Of a DNA stretch of 64,000 nt, positions 1 through 11,409 are shown piece by piece. The translations under genes and the position numbers were made by a program. The first letter of the stretch is position 1. Every line of letters starts with the position of its first letter. This DNA comes from Poecilobothrus nobilitatus. Its lineage: Eukaryota; Arthropoda; Insecta; Diptera; Dolichopodidae. The DNA lies in assembly GCA_947095535.1 (NCBI GenBank), contig OX352773.1, forward strand, positions 259,493,590 to 259,557,589, in the 5' to 3' direction. Under the pieces are notes generated by a model that was not told where the DNA came from, did not search any database, and saw only the letters and a list, made by a program, of their open reading frames with translations.

Positions 1-354
1 CTATAAAAAATACCCTAAAATGTATTTTTGGTGTTTGGTGTTTCAAAAGAAAATTGAGATTGAAACATAAATTTTTCATTTTAAATCATTATTAACCTTT
101 ATAACATTGTAAATGTTATGATATAGGAATCATTAGTAATTATAAAGTTGAGAACTTACTCTACAAAACTTTTTATCTCCCTATAACAAGCTGTTCGAAA
201 GTTATAGATTTTTTTATGAAAAGTCGCTAAAACATCCTTAACCCCTCATATCTCGAAAAGAGTCCAGAATAGACCTCACCTTCTAATACAATTTTTCTTT
301 CGTCTCGACATGCCCGATCACCCATTTCAAGGAAAACCATCGAGTCGGAAACAC
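1..354. mobile_element. Possible terminal fragment of a mariner-like MITE
   Basis: Base composition is less extreme than in the flanks. The right edge reads GAAACACCCTATA, so on the minus strand it starts TA-GGGTGTTTCC, like the ends of many TA-inserting mariner elements. The interior would lie toward position 1 and is cut by the window edge. No coding remnant or partner terminus is visible. It could equally be part of another repeat class. Confidence 0.35.
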
Positions 355-360
355 CCTATA

Positions 361-1599
361 TATAAATATATGTACTTATAGTCTATATTTTAATAATTAT
401 ATGTATATTTATATATATATTTAATTATTTTGCAAACATTTTGAAAAGACATTTTTAAAAATTTTATAAATAAAAAAAAAAAAAATAAAAATTATAAAAA
501 ATAAATTTAAAATTTTTTGAATTTTTACCAAATAATTATAATTTTTGGATTTGATCCAAATGCGCCAGACCAATTCTAAATATGATGTTTCCACTGTTAT
601 TTGGTATTTCGTACTACTATTGCTAATTTTTGTTATACATAAGAATATTTAATTTTACTGCTGCTACTGATGATAATGATGATGATCGATGATGGATGAT
701 CTCAAGTGACATTGAAATTAAATGTGTTTTTTCTTAAAAAAAAAAAATATATTCTTAATTTTACCAAAATTTGCAAAAAAAAAACAATTTTTATATTAAA
801 ATTTCAACAATTAACAAAAATAAAATTATGATATTTTTAAATGTTCTAAAGAAGAAATTTTTTGCAATATTATTGTTTATATAATTATTTTAAATTTCAA
901 GAACTTTTTTTGATACATTCAATCTTTTGTATATTTTCTTTCAACAAAATTTTGTAATTTTTAATTTATTTTTAATTAATACTTATATAAAATTATATAT
1001 TTATTTTGGTTTAAATTTAAAAATTAAAATCTGTAAGAATATATAGCGTTAAATTTAAGGATTAAACGGAACCATTTCAATATAAATTAAAATTTCATAG
1101 AATAAACATTTAAACATTTTTAGGTTATAATTTAATTATTCATTTAAAGTTAACGGTATAATATTGCAATTAGCTCAGAAAGTAAAAAAGTATTTTATTT
1201 TTAATTTTTAAGCAAGATATGCTTTATATGTTAATTAGACCGTCTTTTGAATGTATAACAAAATTTCACTATGAAAATTTGAATGTATAATTTGCTACCA
1301 TTTATTTTAATTACTTTCGAGGCAATGTCTAATGTTTGTTTTCTAAAGATAAATGGGAATGATTGAAAGATTTTATAGAAAAGGGAAGTGGTCGTGATTC
1401 CTAACACACTTAGTTTATTTTTGAAATGTGGTAAACAAATTTCTTAATATTTCCATCTAAGCATCTTTGAATGTTGCTCTTCATTGCTCAACATTTGAAT
1501 TTTAAGCATTTGTCTAGTGACGGATAGTAGTGTTCTGTTGTCTGGTGTGAACTTCTTGAAAAGACATAACTACTAATTGACTGTATTTTCTTCTTCTAT
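361..1599. other. A/T-rich DNA, nothing assignable
   Basis: Poly-A/T tracts and TA-rich simple sequence. A short stretch of better complexity (about 1380-1560) holds no open frame and no motif I recognise. Confidence 0.6.
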
Positions 1600-2022
1600 G
1601 TATATAAAAGCGAATGTTTGTCTGTCTGTTTCTGATTTATAGACTTCTAAACTGCTCAACCAATAAAATGAAAATTTTTACATAAAAACCTTTATGAGGA
1701 ATGTTTCTGGGCTAACTACTTTTCGATAACGGGCTCCAAAATTGGCGTTGTGGTGTAAATTTTTTTTCTTGGGGTTTAAACCCAAGATTCTCCGATTAAA
1801 AAATTGGCGACTTAACCATTACGTCATCAGTCAGATAAATATTTAAACATTTTTACTCTAACATAAAAACGGTTTGACCGATTAACTACAAATATTGTAT
1901 ACGTGTTGCTCTTTGACAGTGGAGTTGACCCTATTAACAGACTTGAAATTTGTTAACCCATATTTCCAATTAAACACCAATTTCTTTTATTTATTGAGGG
2001 ACGCACCGGGTATTAATTAGTA
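1600..2022 (+). mobile_element. Degenerate Helitron-like or related dispersed repeat
   Basis: The left part has a short open stretch followed by TTTGTCTGTCTGTTT and a run about two sequences meeting (ACTGCTCAACCAATAAAATG), a layout typical of insect non-autonomous repeats. The right part ends with GACGCACCGGGTATTAATT followed by AGTA, resembling the GC-rich 3' end of Helitron-type elements that finish in CTRRT-like sequence. A tRNA-like SINE head lies inside (1768-1843). The class is inferred from resemblance only. Confidence 0.35.
1768..1843 (-). repeat. tRNA-like SINE head, second head type
   Basis: Read on the minus strand it has a D-arm-like A-box region (TGACGTAATGGTTAAGTCG) and about 35 bases later a B-box-like GGGTTTAAACC. 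The same head recurs at 21585-21648, 31195-31262 and 43676-43745. No acceptor stem forms, so it is a decayed tRNA-derived repeat rather than a tRNA gene. Confidence 0.5.
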
Positions 2023-2029
2023 ATATATA

Positions 2030-3397
2030 TTTCCCAATTATTGTACAAATTAAACGCTTTCGGTGTTCTAGCAAAGGATGCTAAATACGAGAATACTAGT
2101 ATGTTGGATAACATTAATATTTGCACTCTTTGCATCATAAATTCAAAAAAATCTTTTATTAAATCAATATAATTCAAAGACTCAAGGATGGTCTACTAAT
2201 CTCTCTTGTCTCATTATAGAAAAGAAAAGAACAATACAGGCTATATAATGTGTGACAGTGACATTTTTGTTAAAATAGGCTAAAATTTTAATATGGTAAA
2301 AGATTTAATAAAAGATTTAATAATATATATACATGTTATTAAAAAATGCTCTCAGACTGTATGAAACTTTTGTTTCGGAATTTGATAAAAAAGGCACCTT
2401 TTTTGAAGTATGATTCTGGCGCCTGAATTTGTTCCTTCCTTACTTCCACCTATAGATTCGGACCTGATTTAAAAGATGATTTTAAAAGATGAATAAAAAT
2501 TTATTAAAGGGGACAGCAGCAGATTTTATATCTAGAAAACAGAATAAAAAACGATTTATGAAACTTCACCTTTAAAAACAACTTTTTAACTATATACAGT
2601 CAAATCAAAAAAAAAAAAATTAAGTAACTATACTTAGTATATATTAATTATTAAATTTTATACATAAACAAATTATTTAAATTTTACAAGTTATTAAAAT
2701 CCCTTTTATAACTAAATAGTAACAAACATTGAATTGGTAATATAAGAATAATCTATTGATATAGTCTAGTATAACTCCCTAGAACAATATATATGTATAT
2801 AATAAAATATTCTATTTTTACCTTAATCTTCTTAACTAGGTATATAATAACTACTACTTATTTTAATAAATTAATCTAACAATTTCTATAATAGATTATT
2901 CAAAGATAAACAATTTCTGCCTGTGTAAAAAATTTGTTAATATCAATACAAAAATGAATTAATGTTTTTTTTTAATTAGATGCAAGTATAATTTATATAT
3001 TTATAGTTATATGCACAAAATAGATATATATAGTTATATAATGTATATATACAAATACGTACCTTTTTTGAAGAAAAAGTTTATGAAGCACAAGCCAAAA
3101 TATATTTAAGTATCTATTTAAAAAAAAAAAAAAAATCTAACAATAGTCTTAAACAATAACTTGAGAAAATTTTATATCAACCATTAAGTAAGTATTTAAT
3201 ATTGATATTATTATAGATAATATTAATTGTTGTTGTAAGGTGTAAAAAATGCATTCTAAATTAAATGAAAGTAATTTAAATAATTGTAATTTGTACACAA
3301 TAAATTTATATTTATTCAAAAAATTACAATTAAAATAAAAAAAACAAGATAGAAAATTATTTATCGTTTTAATTGCAAATAATTAGAAAAAAAAAAA
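2030..3397. other. A/T-rich DNA, nothing assignable
   Basis: TA-rich microsatellite-like and homopolymer sequence on both strands. No coding, RNA or inverted-repeat structure that I could support. Confidence 0.6.
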
Positions 3398-3398
3398 A

Positions 3399-4962
3399 AA
3401 CGAGGAAGAATACAGTTGACTTTGTCAACTCTTAGATACCCGTACGAACCGTTAGTATGTTCACAGCCTGTCACTCTGCTTACAATATTATTTTTTTAAT
3501 ATTTTAATATTTTAAAATAATTTGGGTGAATTTTATAATTTCTAGAACTATGGGTTGTACATATATTCAAACTATATGTTTATATGTACATTCTTCAAAA
3601 GCAGATTCTAACCTTCCACATAACGATTATCAATCCAAAACTTTTTCAAATATTCTATAGTACCATTTAATACTAAGCGGTAAATGTAAATTAAATTTAC
3701 TTAGTACAAAATAGTAAATATAATTTTAAATATTATATTATATTATATTTAAATATTCCATTGACAGAATAATTTCTTATAAGTACAATAAAATACATAT
3801 ATGTATGTAAATACGGTGCTATATAATATACATCTATACTCTTATCATTCATTCACTAGTGGCATATACGATATGTAAATAAACATGATATTATATAAGT
3901 ATGTATATATATCAATATCATATAAATAAAAATTCTTCAAGCAACCGTTATGTTGTTTATTTATTTACATTTTTTTGTACTACGCATTATATCCTCAACA
4001 ATTTCAAATTATCGAGTAAAACAAAATGCAAAAAATTTGTTGAAGAAATTTGTTAGAAAATTAGAAAAAATCAAGTAACACTTTCGTCAATTATAAAGTA
4101 ACCCTATATTATTAAAAAAAGTTGTTAACAGAAATAAGAGTATAATATTGAAGCTTTAATTTTTGTGTATTACTTCAAAAAAATGTTAACAGGTGTTCAA
4201 GTTACAGGTGTTTAAAAATAGGAAATTTTCAGTTTTTAACCTCTTACAGCTCCTAAATGGGGGGTGATACAAAAAATTTTCTGAAATAACTCATACTTAT
4301 TTTCAAAGATCTAACTTCTGTTAAAATTTCAAATTTCCAACTTAAACCGTTTAGAAGATAGAAAGGTTAAAGGATTTTGCAAAATTTGAGTTTCGCATAA
4401 CGGTAAATTAAGACACCGTATGCCACAAATATATATTTATTGTATATATACTTTTAAAGCTAATAAAAGTAGTAATCGTTTGCCGTTTTCAAAATGAAGA
4501 TATACCTTATACAACTTGTGCTATAACAATTTAAATATAGAGCTTTTTTGAACCTTTGGGGAGCTGTAGCTCCGTAACGGGTGGAGTTACAAAAAAAGAT
4601 TATTAAAAATAAAATTAATATTTTTGTGAGATCTATCAGCAGTTAAAACTTCATAGCTCTATTTCAAAAAAAATGTCGGGATCTAAAAGTTAGGTGTTCG
4701 AGAGCTACCATAAGATTTGGTCCAAAAAAAATAGGGAACCTACAAATTGCTCCTAGAATATTTTGTGAAAATTTCAAGATTTTAGCTTTCTTAGTTTTTG
4801 AGTTAGCGTGCTGACGGACGGACGGACATGGCTCAAAAGTCTTAGAACTTTTTTCTGATCCGATCCATACCTTTGAAGGTATATCTAGCTGGCTTATTTC
4901 GAGGTGTTACAAACGGAGGAGTAATTTTATTATACCCGATCCTATCGTACGGGTATAAAAAT
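3399..4962 (-). mobile_element. Family H Helitron-like non-autonomous element, copy 1 (mini-me/DINE type)
   Basis: In its own orientation it begins near 4960 with TTTTTATACCCGTACGATAG and a conserved GTTTGTAACACCTCGAAATA block. A short (GTCC)n run follows at 4812-4828. It ends at 3399 with a hairpin (AGTTGAC, loop TTT, GTCAACT at 3414-3430) just before the terminal TTCTTCCTCG. ACCCGTACGA occurs near both ends as a subterminal inverted repeat. These traits match dipteran mini-me/DINE-1 elements, which are Helitron-related. It carries about 600 bases (3955-4560) missing from copy 2; that segment resembles family X. It has no coding capacity. Copy 2 lies in opposite orientation 340 bases away. 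Confidence 0.75.
4080..4560 (+). repeat. Family X-like segment inside family H copy 1
   Basis: Order and wording match the free-standing family X repeats at 13235 and 62936: a TATTGAAG-TTTAATTTTTGTGT block, TACAAAAAATTTTCTGA, GATAACGGTAAAT-like, then GGAGCTGTAGCTCCGTAAC. Either X is a sister family of H sharing its body, or an X unit was captured in this copy. Confidence 0.6.
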
Positions 4963-5300
4963 TAAATAAATTTTTATAAGTACCTACCATTTTACTATTT
5001 TTAATAGGACAAGGTTGAAACAATTTAAAATTGTATTTTTGTATTTATATATATATAGTAAGTATAGTTAATTGTTTACTAAATTGAATTTATTATTTTA
5101 TCTTTTGAATACAAAATAAGTACTTAATTAGAATATTTTTGAGTATATCATTTGAAATTGACTATAAGTTTTATTTAAATCATTAACGTGGCTCAGATTT
5201 TCTGTTCGTTTTTTTAATAATAATTAGGGACCCCCCTTTGATGGTTTTCACCATCTAACCCCTTAATATAAGTACAAAGTAACTAAAAAGTTTAGCACTC
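4963..5300. other. Spacer between head-to-head family H copies
   Basis: Mostly A/T-rich. It contains a small hairpin GATGGT-TTTC-ACCATC near 5239-5254. No coding content. Confidence 0.5.
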
Positions 5301-6123
5301 TTTATACCCTATAAATAAGGATCGGGTATATTAAAATTGCTCCTCCGTTTGTAACACCTCGAAATAAGCTAGCTAGATATACCTTCAAAGGTATGAATCG
5401 GATCAGAAAAAAATTCTAAGTCAATTAAGCTTTGTCGGTCCGTCCGTCCATCCGTCAGCAAGATAACTCAAAAACTAAGAAAGCTAGAGTCTTGAAATTA
5501 ACACAAAATATTCTTAAAACAATTTGTAGGTTCCCTATTTTTTTTTAGTTGAGATTCGATTAAAACTTCGGGTAGCTCTCGAACACCTAACTTTTAGATC
5601 CTCACATTTTTTTTGGAATAGAATCATGAAATTTTAACTGCTGATAGATATCATAAAAATATTAATTTTATTATTAACAACTTTTTTTTGTAGCCTCTGT
5701 AGCTTCTGTAAAAAATATAACGGTTGCTTGAAGAATTTAAATTTATATGATATTAGTATACATACCTACTTATATAACTCATGTTTATTTAGATATCGTA
5801 TATGTTACTGATGAATGAATGAAATATAATACATAAATATAGTATAAATTATTATACATTTACCTCTTAGTATTAAATTGTACTAAGTATAGCATATTTA
5901 TTTATTTGTTGAAGGTTAGAATCTGCTTTTGAAGAATGTATAAACATATAGTTTGAATATATGTACAACCTATAGTTCTAGAAATTATAAAATTCGCTCG
6001 AATTATTTTACAATACTAAAAAACTAAAAAATAATATTATAAGCAGAGTGACAGGCTATGGACATACTAACGCATCGTACGGGTACCTCAGAGTTGACAA
6101 AGGTAACTGTATTCTTCCTCGTT
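5301..6123 (+). mobile_element. Family H Helitron-like element, copy 2
   Basis: It starts TTTATACCCTATAAATAAGG, has the same TTTGTAACACCTCGAAATA block, a short GTCC run (5438-5455), and ends ATTCTTCCTCG. The terminal hairpin is damaged (AGTTGAC-AAA-GGTAACT, 6092-6108). It pairs with copy 1 as an imperfect inverted repeat over both end modules (3399-3955 with 5715-6123, and 4560-4960 with 5301-5700). It lacks the internal X-like segment and is about half the length of copy 1. Confidence 0.75.
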
Positions 6124-6169
6124 TTAATTTTTTTTAAATCCTAAATGAGTATTGTGTGTGAGTCGATTT

Positions 6170-6330
6170 GTTCGTTGAATGCAAAAAAAATGTTGAAAAC
6201 AAAAATGCCGAAAAAAAATGTGGAATAGCAAAAAATGGATTTTTTTGTTTAATGTTTTCCATTTAAAATAAAAAATATTTTCATTTAATTCGAAAATGGT
6301 ATGTTTTAATCTAAATTAGTTTTTTTTTCG
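6170..6330. repeat. Left word-array arm of a foldback composite
   Basis: A run of degenerate short words such as AAAATGTTGAAAAC, AAAAATGCCGAA and AAAAATGTGGAATAGC. The reverse complement of the same words occurs at 7835-7950. The arms enclose the core repeat (6440-6705) and the pogo-like element. Confidence 0.5.
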
Positions 6331-6439
6331 AAAACCAATTTCAATCAATTATTCATTATTTAACTCTTCAATTCAACTCTAATTTTGTAACCAATTAAAA
6401 AATCCCCGCTAATTTAAAATCTAGGCTATACATATGGAT

Positions 6440-6705
6440 ACGTATACACATAATATTCTTGAAAATGGGAGTAATCCTGACTTTGTAACCATCTCAAAAA
6501 TCGGGATTAATATATATCATATATATTTCATAATATATATAAACATATACATATTTTACAAAAGCCATAGTTATAACCCTGATTTTGAAACTAACTATAA
6601 ATTCCCTCTTAATTCAAAATCTAGTTTATTTAGACGTATGAATTCATGTTCTGTAAAAATCGTATAACCATGATTTGAAACCAACTCTGAAAACCCTCCC
6701 AATTT
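6440..6705 (-). repeat. Core repeat family F (about 90-100 bp units)
   Basis: Several diverged units containing CCTGATTTTG-AACCAACT-TAAAATCCCTC and CTTAATTCAAAATCT blocks, separated by TATA-rich stretches. Related units are at 14680-15055, 32108-32395, 44066-44098, 50505-50545 and 52080-52130. The function is unknown. Confidence 0.55.
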
Positions 6706-6750
6706 TTTTTTATATATACATATATTTTTTTTACAAAAACAAAATAAGTA

Positions 6751-7653
6751 CAGTGAAAGCTATAATAAACGGATACTCAAGGGACTTAGGACCGGTTAAA
6801 AAAGATGTCCGGGTATAAAAATGTTTGTCAAACATATACGGTTTTAGTTTATCTGTTTATTTAATCAATTATGTTTACATACTTATTCACTAAAAATTAA
6901 ATACGAATAACAATCAAAAATTTATTTTGCAGACAGACGCATTAAAATTTTGAGCCCAGTTGATTAGCAATTTCTTTAACTTTTCCTTTTATTATTGTTC
7001 TTAATAACGGAATGTTCTTAATTCTTGCTTTTGAAAACCATTTTACGCACATTTTGTCAATGTTAAGCCCTTCTGGTTTCAAGAAACTTTATTTATATTT
7101 ATTCCACTTTGTCATTCATTTCTAATAATATTTTTATTTGTCGATATTTCAACAGCTTGGGTTTTTTTTACCTGTTCCAAATTTCGATGCTAGAGCTGAA
7201 AGCTTGTCTTTCTTTAAGTAATTAATTACCTCCATTTTTTATTTTAACTACTTTTTTTTTTGCTGGATTTCTGTCCAAAATTAAATTAACGTTTATGAAC
7301 AAGTTTTACTATCAAGTAAAACTAAAATAATAACTACTTGTCGTCGTATTATCAAAAAGTATTTTTTTTTGCATTAAAATTTAAATACGAATTTTCCATA
7401 GTTTATTTCATAAGAAAGAACAAATTGAAAAAACAAATGCATTTATATGACAGTTCATTTATTAGAATTCCTGTCCGCTTACCGGAGATCTTAAAATTCT
7501 AAAACTTCAAATTTTACCGTCAAATGTTTGAGAGTTCGCTTACTGGAGGGAAGTTTTTATGAAAATGTTATAAAAGAAGTTGGTTCCTAAGATTCTGTCC
7601 GTTTAAAGGATATGTTCATTCACTAAAGCTGTCCATTATAAGAGCTTTTAGTG
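6751..7653 (-). mobile_element. Internally deleted pogo-like (Tc1/mariner) transposon
   Basis: The left end CAGTGAAAGCTATAATAAAC and right end (minus strand) CACTAAAAGCTCTTATAATG are imperfect terminal inverted repeats. TA lies directly outside both (6749-6750 and 7654-7655), the expected Tc1/mariner target duplication. The inside carries a decayed transposase N-terminus on the minus strand. At about 0.9 kb it is far shorter than an autonomous pogo element, and the catalytic domain is absent. Confidence 0.75.
6930..7242 (-). pseudogene. pogo-like transposase, DNA-binding N-terminus (fossil)
   Basis: In pogo/Tigger elements this region encodes the paired helix-turn-helix and CENP-B-type DNA-binding domains that hold the transposon ends. 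On the minus strand, successive frames give NYLKKDKLSALASKFGTGKK, then AVEISTNKNIIRNE, then KMCVKWFSKARIKNIPLL and KVKEIANQLGSKF. This is the order of the two helix-turn-helix units; the CVKWF-ARIKNIP-EIANQLG pattern is a hallmark of CENP-B-like domains. At least two frameshifts and several stops break it. The frame ends where the DDE catalytic half should start, so this is the residue of an internal deletion. It sits inside intact-looking inverted repeats (6751-7653) and may have been mobilised in trans. The family call is by pattern recognition. Confidence 0.7.
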
Positions 7654-7834
7654 TATTTAAAATAGTTTAAGCTATATCATCCCCAAATCTGCTAAACATT
7701 TTTTTAAAACCTTACTTTTGTGTCTTTCTCTAAAATATGTCCTAATTATATTTTTTACAAAAAAATATTATTCATTCCTTCCAAAATTAGACATTTAAAA
7801 GAATGTTGAAATAATTCATAGACATTTGACATTT

Positions 7835-7950
7835 TTTCAAATTTTTTTTTTCAATTAACGTTTGTTGCATTCGCCATTTTTCTTTCAACATTTTTCGCTA
7901 TGCAACATTTTGTTTTACACATTTTTTTTTGTTCAATATTTTTTTTCAGT
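7835..7950. repeat. Right word-array arm of the foldback composite
   Basis: The minus strand reads AAAACAAAATGTTGCATAGC, AAAAATGTTGAAAG and AAAAATGGCGAATGCAAC, the same word set as 6170-6330 in inverted orientation. Confidence 0.5.
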
Positions 7951-7959
7951 AAAATGACC

Positions 7960-9114
7960 GGCTCTCCTCTTATAAATATTTAAAAAAAAAAACCAGCAAT
8001 TGTCAGATATTTAACATATCAATTACAAAATTGAAATTGTATTCGTCTTTAGATCAAAAATAACTTAAAAAGATTAAAAAATAATAGAAACCGACATTTT
8101 AATAGAAAATACCATTATTTTACAGCAAATAATCCTTTTTTTTTTTAAACCTTATTAATTCTTAAACTATATGAGGTACTGATTAAATTAGATCATTCCA
8201 ATTAATGTTACAATTATTCTAACTAATTATTGTATTATGAATTATTCATATTTTTCATTTTTTTTTTTTACCTTTTTCAACATTTTATATAAATTCTAAG
8301 TAATCTAAAATCTCTTTATTTTCTTTCACATTTGAATATGCAAATACTAAAAATAAAATATTTTTTAAATAAATTTTTTTTCTTTATTTTTTTGATTCGA
8401 ATCAATGCAATAAAAAACTCGTTTTAAATTATTTTTTTTTTTTTAGGCCCTTAATGATTTTTTCATCAGATTAAGAAAAGGTCAATAAACCAGGAACGTG
8501 TTGAATATTTAAAAATAATACAAAAGACATACAATTAGTATTTAAATTGATATGATTAACAATTAAGTTTCTATTGATAAAAAAAAAAAAAAAAATTTTA
8601 AATACGGTAGCCATTACTCGAAGAATCACACCATTTTAATCTAGTTATTCAAGTCATAACCTACATCCGTAAACCACATTCTTAAAACAAAAAATTGTTA
8701 TAAAATATTTTGAAAAGACTTAAAAACAAATATTTATACTCATATTTTCTATATACAGTAAAACTTTTCTATAACAAAAACAATTTAAAATAATGAACTT
8801 ATAACCTTAAACTTAAAAAAAAAAATAATAATAATAATTCCAATAAAATTACTGTTTTTTTTTTTTAAACGAAAACTTTTTGTGCAACATATTGAAATTG
8901 TTAAATTGTTTAAGAAAGAAAAACTAAAACCCACATTTTCTTAAATAAGCAGCATAACAGAATTTTCTGAAGAGTTGCTTAAAAACATATTATAAAATTA
9001 AACTATTTAATGGTCTAAAAGATTACTTAATGTTTAATGGTCTAAAAAATTTTTTAAAAGAGTCCATACTAGCATAGGCTTGTTAATTTATATCGTTAAT
9101 CTTTAAAAAAATAT
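7960..9114. other. A/T-rich DNA, nothing assignable
   Basis: Poly-A/T tracts. A short direct repeat (TTTAATGGTCTAAAA) occurs twice near 9008-9052. Confidence 0.6.
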
Positions 9115-9360
9115 AAAATCGACAGAGGAACAGGCGGATAGAGTGTAACTAATTAGGAAACGTTTCCAAAATTTTTAAAAAATGTCCAAAAAAACAATTT
9201 TATTTAGAAAATTTTGGAATAAGAAAACGAGAAGTTACTAAACAAACTTTAACTCCTTTTGAGTATTTTTTTTCTACTATTCGTATCTCCAAACCCAGAA
9301 AGTTATAAGATTTTAAACATTTTAAAGATTGATCGTGTTATGTACAAGATCTAATCCAAT
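9115..9360 (+). repeat. Partial family X repeat
   Basis: CGACAGAGGAACAGGCGGAT followed by AGAGTGTAACTAATTAG corresponds to the conserved X end (ACAGACG..ACGGA..AGAGTGAAACTAATAG) at 17040, 46385 and 63440. The remainder is too diverged to align by eye. Confidence 0.4.
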
Positions 9361-11395
9361 TTTAAAGTTCTGTATCGAATGGATTCTACTGTTTATTTAT
9401 ATACATATGTATTTAATTACTTGTTATATACAAAATTAATACTTCTATAGTGTATTAAAGTTATGACATAATATAAAATTAAAGTTATATAAATAATTTC
9501 ATTTATTTCCGTGAGGGGATTTACCCTAAATATATTTCAATATAAAATAAACAATTTCTATATTTTGACGATTATTTAAAGACATTAAATTTTCGAATAT
9601 ATATTTTTTTTTTAACATAAGATACTGAAAGATGATGCTTGGCACATCATAACGGAAATATATAAAATAAAAGAATTTTAAATTTAATCTCATTGTTATA
9701 CAGAGAAGGTTTACTGTATTTTAGATAACCATGTATTCTATTTTTGTTTTCTATCATATTATATTTATTATATATCTACATATAATTATATTATTATGTA
9801 AATTAAACAATAATAATTATTGGCACTTGGCATATCTAGACTAGTATGTAAATTTTTTTTTTTTTTTTTATAAAAAAGATTAGAATTAATTAAGGCGTAG
9901 TTTTATATAAATTTTTCGATATTTTATAGTAAAAAATAGTATTTTACTTTACATTTATTTTTTTTTTTTGTTTTAAATAAAACTTTAATATTTAATTAAT
10001 TTTTTTTTTTTTGTTTTAAGATTCTTATTAATGTTTTTATAAAGTGTGCTTATTTGCCACGATTAAATTAAGAGCTATGAACTTTTATGCCTTAACTATT
10101 TTTTTTTTTTTTGGTTTTTTATTACAAAATAATTAATAAAATATCTGGTTTTGTTGTGCTAAGCTTTTAATAAATAAATGAATAGTCAAAAAATACAATA
10201 TTATTTATAAAAATTGTTATTTGAATTTTTATTTAAATAATAAAAATTTTGATGAAGAAATAATTTATAAATACCGGTCACGTGTTTCATATTTTTGTTA
10301 TTGTCTAAGATCTAATAATGGGAAATCACATAATAAAATACAAAAATATAAGATAGAAACTCATGCCATTTTTATAAAATTAGAAAAATAAAAATTAAAA
10401 ATACTATTAAAAAAAAAAAAAAAAAAATTATATTAATATTATGCATGTTTAACAGAAATAATTTGTTTTTAAATCTTAAAAGTGAAAAAGTTAAAAATAC
10501 CTGCATAATTTATTTATATAGATATTATAAAAACTAATTTAATTAAGTAAATATAAGACAAAAAAAAAAACTAGATTTAAATTCATAGACTTTAAATAAT
10601 ATACATATATATTTATACGTAGGCCACTTAAAAAGTTTGTATAAATACAATACTTATAATATTTTTGGTAAAAAAATATAAATATGTGAATTTCAAAAAG
10701 TATTAGTGATTCTCCTAGCGAAGAAATATTTCCTTAAACAATATGAAACAATATTGTGGCCAACTATATGAACATCAAATTAATGTAAACTTATTAGAAC
10801 ATATTCTAAAAATTTATTAAAAAGTTTATATTACAACCGTTAAGTGATATCCAATAGCCGTAATTTTATCACAAAATAAAATAAATAAAAAACTAATTTT
10901 TGTGTAAGATAATAGATGACCCACAAATATTTTTATTTGTGTTCTATATTCTTGTACAATAAATACAACCGAGTAATCAACGACAGGACTTAATAAAAAT
11001 AATGATTCGAAATCCCCTTATTGGAATTGAAGAGGGGAAAAAATGCTCTTTAACTCAAGTTTAATTGAAGTTTTAGTTTTCACAGAAGTAAAATCTTAGC
11101 TGATTCATCGATATTTCAAGAAAAAAATTGAAAAATGTTTTTTAAAAACTTCGTGAACCACCTGCATAAAACTACAGTTATACTATTCAAGATTGCATCT
11201 AAATAAAACTACAGATAATATGTTTTATTTCATCTAAAAACTACAGTTACCTGCTAGGGTTCACTAAATTTTATGTTAAAATCTCATTTTTTTTAATTTT
11301 TCCTTTTTAAAACCTTATTCATAAAATTTCGCCTAAATAAATTCAATAAAATTGTGGATTTACTTGATAAAATATTATAAAAGTGTTGAAAGCCG
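9361..11395. other. A/T-rich DNA, weak repeats only
   Basis: Mostly homopolymers and TA-rich sequence. 10615-10860 is more complex (GGCCACTTAAAAAGTTTG) but I could find no partner end. At 11165-11250, AAAACTACAG recurs three times at irregular spacing. Confidence 0.5.
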
Positions 11396-11409
11396 AAATG
11401 TCAATCTTA

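Noticed and set aside
10615..10990. A Tc1-like element starting GGCCACTTAAAAAG
   Set aside because: No matching inverted terminus or TA duplication was found.
11240..11270. A piggyBac terminal repeat (CTAGGG)
   Set aside because: It is oriented the wrong way for the left end of the element and has no adjacent TTAA.
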